Shown here: one piece after another, positions 56,440 through 64,000 of the stretch
Layout: each line of letters begins with the position of its first letter
Numbering within the stretch: position 1 is the first letter of the stretch
NCBI GenBank assembly: GCA_949752735.1
Contig: OX457037.1
Coordinates: 14,459,932 to 14,523,931, forward strand
Direction: 5' to 3'
Source: Lumbricus terrestris
Taxonomy: Eukaryota; Annelida; Clitellata; Crassiclitellata; Lumbricidae
DNA: 64,000 bases
Position numbers and translations under genes: made by a program
Notes under the pieces: model-generated
The model's database searches: none
What the model was told of the DNA's origin: nothing
Seen by the model: only the letters and a program-made list of their open reading frames with translations

Positions 56440-56530
56440 TCGTTCATTTCAGACATTTATGTAGCGCTTCTTCAAGAGTATCTACTCAGAAGCGCTCTCG
56501 ACTCAACCACGGCTAAAGAGAACAGTCTTA
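56440..56530 (-). mobile_element. LINE/SINE 3' tail fragment
   Basis: ATGTAGCGCTTCTTCAAGAG, then CTCAGAAGCGCTCTCGACTC is the shared tail stem-loop, next to ATTC repeats. Similar fragments are at about 58637-58690 next to ATCC repeats and about 59398-59415. Confidence 0.6.
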
Positions 56531-57365
56531 AGAGCAGAGTAGAACGTAGTCTCAAAGGCTCTAGGCATTAGACGCAGTTAGGATATTAGGATATCGTTAC
56601 AGTAGCCTACGTATGTATGTAACGTGTTTGGTATAATTTTTTTTATATGTACACGCAGACACACTCTGCAGTTTACCTGGATGGTCTTCTACAGCGTAGA
56701 CCAAAACAAAAGTACTCTTCCACGGTCGACGACGGTTGACCAATGATATTCTATTAGCGACACAAGGTTATTTATTGGTCGATGATGGTATTATCAACTG
56801 CACCTTCTGCTGGACTTGTCCTTTTGATCCGCAGATTGTGAGTCCAATCAGATGTTCATATCTGTTACAGATGTTATTATTAATAATAGATATTTATCTA
56901 TTGAATGACCTCAACTTAATTAGACCCCAGTCTCCACTTCTCAACTGTATCGAAATTGATCAAGTGGACTGTTGATCTTTACACGCATTCATCTGTAACA
57001 CTTGAAAATTCGTCGAAAAGTTTCGATTGATTAATGGATGCAGATTATAGGACATAATATTACACGGAGATAGTTACACTCTGAATAATCGCTGTTTCGT
57101 GACAATATACTCTAATAGTACTACTTTAAAATCCCATGTATTCGCTCTTATCGTGTGGCCTAGGTCCAAATGTTTCTGCGAATGCATGATTGCTTTTTTA
57201 GTAGAATAGGCCTACATGCGTGCATACGCACATACACACATACACACAAGCACAGCTTAACACACACACGTGTACGACTGTACGTGTATAGCCTACATTC
57301 GGTCTCAGTCAAACGCATACGCTTGCGTACATAATGCACCTATCTATCTGTCTGTCTGGTTCCAT

Positions 57366-58505
57366 GACAAAATGTCGCACGACAAAGTGTCGCCGACAAA
57401 ATGTCGCGGACAAAATGTCGCAGAGACAAAATGTCGCAAGACAAAATGTCGCCGACAAAATGGCGCAATCGTAAATTAGTAAAACACATTTTTCTTGCAC
57501 AAATCGACCATTTAATAAATCAATCGAATGCACTAGTTATTAGTAGTGTCAACACACACACATTCAGCCAAAAAAATTCCGTGGGTGATGTCCGCAAAAA
57601 TTTAAAAAAAAATTAAATTGTGAGAACTAACTCTCATTACATGAAGTTACTAAGACAGCTACATTGTTGTTAATACTAAATAGAAATACAAAGCTACATA
57701 GTGTGCTAACACACTAAAAATAGGCCTACATGATGTTAAACTACTGCTAGAATTAATCTAATACTGAATCTGTCAGTGTCTCTGTTAATGTCTATGAATA
57801 ATGCTAAAAAAGCATTATAACTGTTCATACAACATTGATATTCAGGATTCTTTGTTCACTGTGAGATGTGCAAAGCCCACAACGTTTTTGAAGGCATTGT
57901 GCCATCCTTCGACGACGTTGTTGCTTCGTGGCAAGTTATCCAGCACACGCGTGTATTGACTCCAAAGTGCAATAGCAAACCTTGGTTGTCCTCGCCGACC
58001 CCTTCGCTGTCGACCAATGAAATTATCTTCAAGGTAGTCCACGACACAATCGAGTTCGCGATGTTTGGTCGATTAGGTTCTCAAATGTGCTGATTACATC
58101 AAGGGGTGGGGGACGAAGGCAAGTGCAAGAAGACGCTTTGCGAGCATGGCAAATTCAAGGTCGTCTCAGGTCCTGGTTCGCTAACTAGGTATGCCTTCCA
58201 ACTTGGGATAGATCGAATAAACTACGCTTTGTCTCAGGTCCGTTTTCTTTAATTCTGGTTCGCTACCTCCTCGTACCGGTATACTTCAAACTTCGGATAA
58301 ATCGAAACCATTTATTCCACTTAGGGAGAATTTGGGTTGAGGCCCTCGCGACATTATGTCGGCGACATTTTGTCGGCGACATTATGTCGGCGACATTTTG
58401 TCGGCAACATTTTGTCGGCGACATTTTGTCCTGCGACATATTGTCTCCACGACATTTTGTCCGCGACATTTTGTCGGCGACATTTTGTCGTGCGACATTT
58501 TGTCG
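57366..58505. mobile_element. Mutator-like element (MULE) with GACAAAATGTCGC word arrays
   Basis: The left array (57366-57474) holds seven and the right array (58348-58505) about ten copies of the palindromic word GACAAAATGTC joined by CGC, GC or CGG linkers. The order of linkers matches between the two arrays when one is reversed, so they are true inverted ends. A MULE transposase relic lies between them. GTCT repeats flank the right end. No clean target duplication is visible. Confidence 0.83.
57849..58140 (-). pseudogene. MULE transposase C-terminal relic
   Basis: The minus strand reads RLLALAFVPHP, then after a frameshift LDVISTFENLIDQTSRTRLC, a second shift or stop, and YLEDNFIGRQRRGRRGQPRF, WSQYTRVLDNLPRSNNVVEG and WHNAFKNVVGFAH. 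The Y.ED..IGR.RRGRR and LPR.NN..EGWHN.F motifs are characteristic of animal MULE-type transposases. The N-terminal catalytic part is missing. Confidence 0.85.
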
Positions 58506-58519
58506 GGCCACCGTCTGGG

Positions 58520-58539
58520 TGTATGTCTGTCTGTCTGTA

Positions 58540-58576
<37 letters not shown>

Positions 58577-58640
58577 TTCTATCTATCTATCTATCCATCC
58601 ATTCATCCATCCATTCATCCATCCATCCATCTATCAGACC
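58520..58640. repeat. GTCT/ATCT/ATCC microsatellite
   Basis: Consecutive GTCT, ATCT and ATCC blocks lead into the SINE/LINE tail at 58637. Confidence 0.92.
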
Positions 58641-58699
58641 AACTTATATAGCGCTCCTTTAAAATAACTATTCAGATGTGCTCCCGAATCAGTCACGGC

Positions 58700-59450
58700 C
58701 AAAGAGGAAGGTCTTGAGTAATTCATAAGGGTAATAAAAATAGACATGTACCGCGGAAGGGAACGCGGCCAAAGAGAAGGCAATTACAAACAGAGGAGCT
58801 GTTCGAAACAGCTGGACCTACAACCTGTTCTATCTGATGCTAATCGTAGTCACAAAATCTCTAAAGCGCCACACGAAAATTAAGCGCAGGGCGTCAGCCT
58901 ATTTGAGAGCGCTGTGCCTAGTCAAGAGGTTTGTACAAAAGAGTAGCCAGAAGTAGTTAATTGTCCGGTTACCAGATGATCAGAGATATCAGAGTAGCTG
59001 TTAGGGCTGTGGCGCTTAGGTCGAGATTTGGAAGGTGGCTGTGCGGGCATGTGGAACAACATAGGCCTACATTATGCATAAAAAATATGCCTAATCAGGC
59101 CAATATTATTGTAAAATCGTTCATATTCATGATACACGAGCACATTCTTTATTCATGCAGGAGATATCCACATAATACAATCAGTTATATTTATTTATTC
59201 TTAAAGTTCAAAGACGTCTTATGACTGCTAAGGCCATTGCCAAAGAAACAATTCCGAGGCACTTTTTTTGATCAAGACAACGAAGAGTAGGGTCATTCTG
59301 GACTAGTTTTTAACCAATAGTTAGTAATGAAGTCCCTGAGGGATCCTAAATACCTCGGGGCAAAAAAAAAATTATGTATGTAATATGTATATGAACATTT
59401 GTAAAGCGCCTCACAATAACGTCACGAATAAAGACACGCTTAATTATAAC
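58700..59450. other. Unassigned DNA with fragments of SINE/LINE tails
   Basis: Tail fragments at about 58640-58720 and 59398-59415. Otherwise no exon or element is recognised. Confidence 0.45.
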
Positions 59451-59463
59451 CATTTTATATGAC

Positions 59464-60580
59464 CAGTGGCGTAGCTAGCTTTTCGTGGGCCCGTGTGCAA
59501 AGGTTCCGCATGGGCCCCTGCTTGGCCTTGTAGGGCCGATATCTTCGCGTTCTCGCAATAAAGGTCACCAAAAACTAATCAATGTCGTGTTTGCTATTAT
59601 GCCTAACACATGCAATAGGCTTGCAACTCACAGAATAAATATGAATGCTGCACGAATGAGACAGATGAATATATTAAAGTGTTACGGTATAACTGCAGTG
59701 ATTAATTTCTCAGTCGAAATTTAAAATCTATCACGTTGCATATAGGCCTACTTATCCACTTATTATTAGTGGGCCTATTTAAAACGGTGTCATGGAATCA
59801 TAGAGTTTTCTTTCTAGTATTTTGTTCAGCAAAAAATTTCAATCATGTATCAATTCTGGTCCATGGTTTGCAATTCGCACACCAAAAACGATACAATCAT
59901 CAATTTGTCACAGTAGGCCTACCTAAAAATAATTTCGGCAATATTCCGTACAAGTGCAAAAATTGGGATAAATAAGTGATTCCTATGACCCTGATCCTGC
60001 TCAATTTTGGTCTCTCTCTTTCTCTGATTTTGGTGTGAGAGCTGAAAGGAGTTGAGAGCAGTTTGAGAATTGTAGAAAAATAACCGGGGGTCAGCCTCAC
60101 GACCAAACTCCACTAGATAGCACAGGCACGCTCTTATACCCTTTGCATAGGATAGCGAATTAAGCAGCGAAATTAAAATCTTATGCCGGTATATGATTCG
60201 TTTCATGTTCTCAGATTAAAACTATAAGCTTATTATTTATTATCGTTCACATAGGCCTACATGTACCCTAATGTCATCTTGCAATGCGACAGTTACGATT
60301 CGAGACGAAAACATAATTTAAAAGGATTTCGGACCCAGTAGGGCCTATAGTTTTTCCGCTCAACAGTAAGACGGTTGACAGGAGCTAGTAGGCTAAAGTA
60401 CGGTAACGAAGTAGCCTAATGCTAGTGTGCTCACAAAAATCACATCTATCAAAATATGTGAATAACTAATTGGGATAGCCTAGCTATAATAAATAATTAA
60501 TTTAGCAATCTGTGTGGGCCCCTGGAGGTCGTGGGCCCGTGTGCTTTGCCCACATTTCACACATGGTAGCTACGCCACTG
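59464..60580. mobile_element. hAT element (H11) with CAGTGGCGTAGC ends
   Basis: The ends CAGTGGCGTAGCTAGCTTTT and, in reverse, CAGTGGCGTAGCTACCATGT are flanked by perfect 8-bp TATATGAC at 59456-59463 and 60581-60588. GGGCCC words occur near both ends. No transposase. Confidence 0.92.
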
Positions 60581-60589
60581 TATATGACA

Positions 60590-61700
60590 GTTCATCAGTT
60601 CATTTTCTTAATTAGGTCTGCATATATTATGCATTTCCTATTTCAACGTACCAAATTATTTTGAAGCACGGTGTACCAAGGTAAACCGAGGACCAGTCAA
60701 TGTAGCTCGTAATGTCCCTTATCATGACCTTAGCTTTGAAATAGTCTAACCAAGTGATGTCTGGACGTCAGAAGCTCACAAGGACCTATTGCAGTGGTTT
60801 TTCAACCTAATCCCAGTGACGAAACCCTACAGAAACACTCATTTGCGAACGGAACCCAACGTTGTTTATTTTCATCAATACCGTTAGAATCAGTGAATCA
60901 CTATAATAATATAATTATGTTTGTACAGTTTGTTTCCTTTCTTTGTTGATGCACATGCTTTTAATAAATAATTCCAAGACCATTCAAAGGCTTAAGTTTT
61001 AATTAATCCACGGAGAAATAAATTGGTAAGATTTATCTCAAGTTATTTATCGATTAGGCTGACTCATCTGAATTTATTTATGCTTTGTTCGTTCAATGAA
61101 AAACTTGAAGATGTAGGCTGGCTCCGCAGCATGGCACAGCCTCAAGAGAGCTTTTTTTAAATGTGAGTTGTGCGGTCAAAATAGAATCCAGTTAAATGTA
61201 TGCCTACTGCGCAGCCGAAATAGAACATTAGTATAGTTCAATAGAGCATCCGTTTGAAATACGTGTCAGGTTGCGCAAGCAATCTTTATGTACTTGCTAT
61301 CTGCATAAACTGCTTTGAGTAACAGTTGCTGACTGAACCAATGACAGTTTACCGATGATGTGTCTTGTCGAAAATTTCTAGCAATGCAATAGGCTACTCC
61401 TTTTCTAAAACTTGGGACTGGCACCTCCAGAAATCCCCACTAGACACCTTTCAATCGAAGATGACATGGTAAATCTGAAAGACTGTTTAAGGTAAATAAG
61501 TAGGCTACTGGAGACTTAATATCATCAATAAAATGCACAAAAAACAAGAAATCAAAATCAACCATCAAGTTTGAAAGCGAAACTATGTCATAACATTTTG
61601 ATTAAGAATCGTCATCAATTAGTCTATAACTGATCGACAACTGGTCGTCGTAATTATAAAGTCTATACCACAGCAATGTGTTAGTGGACTCAACTTAAAC
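60590..61700. other. Unassigned DNA downstream of gene 3
   Basis: No exon, RNA gene or complete element is recognised. Confidence 0.5.
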
Positions 61701-61717
61701 AAATTCTATTTCTCTTC

Positions 61718-61836
61718 TCATCTTTCCTTCTGCATTCGGTTTCCATCACTTGGAGCGTTTTCTGCTGCAAGCGGCCTTTCATTGCTGGGAACGTTTTCTG
61801 CTGCAACTGGCTTGTCAATGCTGGATACGGTTTGTC
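61718..61836 (-). CDS. Gene 3 terminal exon: 12-residue repeats and stop
   Basis: After a TTTCTACAG acceptor the frame reads GQTVSSIDKPVAAE, NVPSNERPLAAE, NAPSDGNRMQKER and TGA. The unit N[VA]PS[ND]..P.AAE is the same as in gene 2 exon 10, but there are fewer units and the stop lies outside the repeat. This copy shows what the intact repeat consensus looks like. Confidence 0.78.
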
Positions 61837-62524
61837 CTGTAGAAAGAGAAGTGGGATTTGTGAACACATTAATGTGACATTATTGCTGAAATTGAAGCTG
61901 GATTTATGAAAATAATTGTTGTTTAAATAGACATTGGATTGATTATTGACCAGTATTGTTATTGTTTAAATAGAGGCTGGAATGATTAAATGAATTCTAG
62001 TTTAATTGAAGCTTGATTGAGATGAGAATGATTCATGCCAATGTAAATGCCGGAGTGATGAAAAATAATTATGCTGCGCCAGTCCAGATTTTTTAAATAA
62101 TTTATTCCGCTAAAGTGGTAGATCACCGTCAACCACTACACATAGTACACATGCTTAGGCCTATGTATGCATCTATGAGTGCATGCATATACATGTAGAT
62201 ATGCAAATGTAGGCTATGCGCACATGCAGGATATGCATTAGCCATGTCCTTTCTTATAGATATAGATATACAATTATACATATATTCAGATATAATTTTT
62301 CATATAATTATGTTATTAGGCCCTATATAAATCCGTTCACCTGGACCGTCATCCGGGTGGACACTGTAGATGATATCGAACCCCTGGTTAGGGTAATATT
62401 CGTTGAAATTATCACTGTGGAACCACAGAAGAACTTGACTGCATCCGTAGATGTCAAAGGTGTGGTTCGTATTGGTTCCACAGTATCTATCCGGACCATA
62501 CGGCGAACCTTGTAGGCAGCTTAT
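61718..62524 (-). CDS. Gene 3: CUB protein, 3' part only (runs off the right edge)
   Basis: Exon 62524-62341 (type A second-half CUB) is followed by terminal exon 61836-61718 (12-residue repeats and stop), the same order as gene 2 exons 9 and 10. Phases agree: 184 nt, phase 0 to 1, then 119 nt, phase 1 to stop. Upstream exons would lie to the right of position 64000, beyond the hAT element at 62829-63929. The gene is therefore a third copy in the same orientation as genes 1 and 2. Confidence 0.8.
61895..62070. repeat. GAAGCTGGAT unit array in the gene 3 last intron
   Basis: TTGAAGCTGGATTTATGAAA, TAGAGGCTGGAATGATTAAA and TTGAAGCTTGATTGAGATGA follow one another, degenerate versions of the unit at 13083-13975. 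Confidence 0.62.
62341..62524 (-). CDS. Gene 3 penultimate exon: second half of a type A CUB
   Basis: This encodes ISCLQGSPYGPDRYCGTNTN, then YGCSQVLLWFHSDNFNEYYP and NQGFDIIYSVHPDDGPG. The acceptor is TTGTTCTAG. I chose the donor CCAG|GTGAAC. A GT six bases earlier (GACG|GTCCAG) would keep the frame but is a weaker match to the donor consensus. Confidence 0.86.
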
Positions 62525-62828
62525 CTAGAACAAAAATTAGCACACAGATGTAGCTATCTTTCCCAGCATTTAAGGGGAAAAGGTTCCTCGCATTTAGACA
62601 TCGCTACGAGTAAGGAAGGTCTTCCCATATTCCAGATCTTTGTCTTGAACTAATATTCGTAAAAAGTATCTGACCTGTTTCAAATTAGTCAAACTTACAT
62701 CAACAGGCCCATGTAGTTTCTTGTAACCTAAAGTCGAACGAGTTCGGGATAAGTTAGGCTGCCTTTTAGATATAGCGTTTACAGTTGGTACTTGTGGCTA
62801 TGCGAATGATTTATTACATAGCCTAGCA

Positions 62829-63929
62829 CAGTGATTCCCAACCTGTGTGCCGCGGCACACTAGTGTGCTGCGAGAACTTTGCAAGTGTGCCGCGGGAAAA
62901 TTTCTAATATGTTTTTAATTAACAATGATTCCAAACAAAACATCAGAACACATCATCAATGCAACATCAAAACTTAAGTCATTTGGTCTTAATCTCTCAC
63001 ACTGTAGCAGGTTAAGATTTACAATTAGGAAATCTTGATTGTCTTCCCACGGTCAATGAATCTCAGTTTTTTTTTAATTGCACCTGGAATAGGCTACCAA
63101 ACACATTGATAGACCTGCAACCAGCAGTGCAGCATTAGCATACTTCCCTTCGCATGCAATCGACACTTTTGACTGGGTAATCAGTCCATTCGTAATCGGC
63201 GAAACAACAAATCTTACAACCGAGGATAAAGAACAGCTCATGAATTGATTTATGAAATGACAAATTTTATTAGTCAACATTATCCAAAAAGAGTTTGGAT
63301 GAATTTTGGCTTTCCATTCAGAAAACACATCCTTCGATCAGTTCAAGAGCCAGCTGGGCTTTTTTTTAAACGTGCAGTTCTACACAAAATGTGCAGTTCT
63401 AAATGGATTCGTGCAGTTGTAGAAGCACTTCCGTCACGTTCTGTGCAGTTAAAACTGGTTAAAAAATAGGCCATTTTCCTCAGATTGGGAGTAATTTACC
63501 ACGGAGGATGAGAAAGGAGAGAAAAGGATGTGCAATTCTAAAAATTCCTTAAAAACAGCCCTGTCAAGAGCAATCAAAAATCTTCTGCAATTTGCATCTT
63601 CGTGGTTTTACGAATTTAGATTTTCAGCCTGAACTGAAATCAAGTGTAAAAAGATGGAGAGACTTCTTAGAATTGACGATGAGATTCGAGTAGGCTATAT
63701 GATTGTCGTCTCTGGAGCCCCATTTCATTTTGATCTGCTAACTTACTGGACTCACTGGAGTAGCCTATTATTAGACAATAAGAACATTAAAATTAGAATA
63801 TTAGAATATTATTAAAATATTAAGTAATAGTGACAAATTGATTTTAAAAAGGTAATTATTTTAAATGTGCCGCGAAAAGTTTTATTCTTTCTTAGTGTGC
63901 CGCAAGTCAAAAAAGGTTGGGAATCACTG
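62829..63929. mobile_element. hAT element (H12), 1101 bp, copy 2 of the inverted pair
   Basis: Same length and sequence as H10 but reversed. Perfect 8-bp flanks GCCTAGCA lie at 62821-62828 and 63930-63937. Only scattered single-base differences are visible (for example GAGCCAGCTGGG versus its counterpart CCCAGCTTGCTC). It is inside gene 3, upstream of the last two exons. Confidence 0.92.
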
Positions 63930-64000
63930 GCCTAGCATCACACGCATGGGCGGTATTTGGTTTCCGGGTTTGTTTGGGTTTTTTTAGGGGGGGGGCTAAA

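Overview
This is non-coding-rich animal DNA with introns, LINEs, SINEs, many DNA transposons and kilobase-scale microsatellites. Almost every open frame in it is low-complexity or transposon-derived. CUB-domain exons, TRIM-type RING relics and the transposon mix suggest a marine invertebrate, perhaps a deuterostome such as an echinoderm or hemichordate. That placement is an inference with low confidence. The palindrome TAGGCCTA is strikingly frequent throughout.

The host-gene content is a tandem cluster of three paralogous genes on the minus strand that encode secreted multi-CUB proteins. Gene 2 (48094 down to 27905) can be assembled completely. It has ten coding exons with consistent phases and splice sites, totalling 1653 nt for 550 residues: a signal peptide, four CUB domains each split over two exons, and a tail of 12-residue repeats. 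Gene 1 contributes a signal-peptide exon (9472-9400) and its first half-CUB exon (3988-3816), then leaves the window to the left. Gene 3 enters from the right and contributes a last half-CUB exon (62524-62341) and a 12-residue-repeat tail exon (61836-61718). Genes 1 and 2 share the same exon-1 length and the same pre-ATG acceptor. Gene 3 shares the same kind of 3' end. Secreted recognition, adhesion or matrix roles are possible, but nothing in the sequence assigns a function.

The rest is mobile DNA. At least twelve elements have hAT-like inverted ends and 8-bp target duplications, some nested in others. Two of them are 1101-bp, near-identical, inverted copies 7.3 kb apart. A Mutator-like relic (57.4-58.5 kb), a second Mutator-like element with a 9-bp duplication (8.76-9.34 kb) and several other families share one architecture: a short family-specific word repeated many times in inverted orientation at the two ends. 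Fold-back elements with TACAGGGTG ends, three CR1/L2-like LINE 3' fragments, one RTE-like LINE fragment and three SINE-like copies are also present.

Region by region: 0-1.1 kb, 50-bp repeat cassette; 1.15-3.67 kb, polypurine tract; 3.8-9.5 kb, gene 1; 9.6-11.05 kb, ATGT microsatellite with a SINE; 11.5-15.95 kb, nested hAT; 17.4-19.55 kb, hAT with an internal word array; 20.3-27.3 kb, scattered repeats, transposase relic and RING relics; 27.9-48.1 kb, gene 2 with transposon-filled introns; 48.7-55.6 kb, onion of nested elements; 57.4-60.6 kb, Mutator-like and hAT elements; 61.7-62.5 kb, end of gene 3; 62.8-63.9 kb, hAT.
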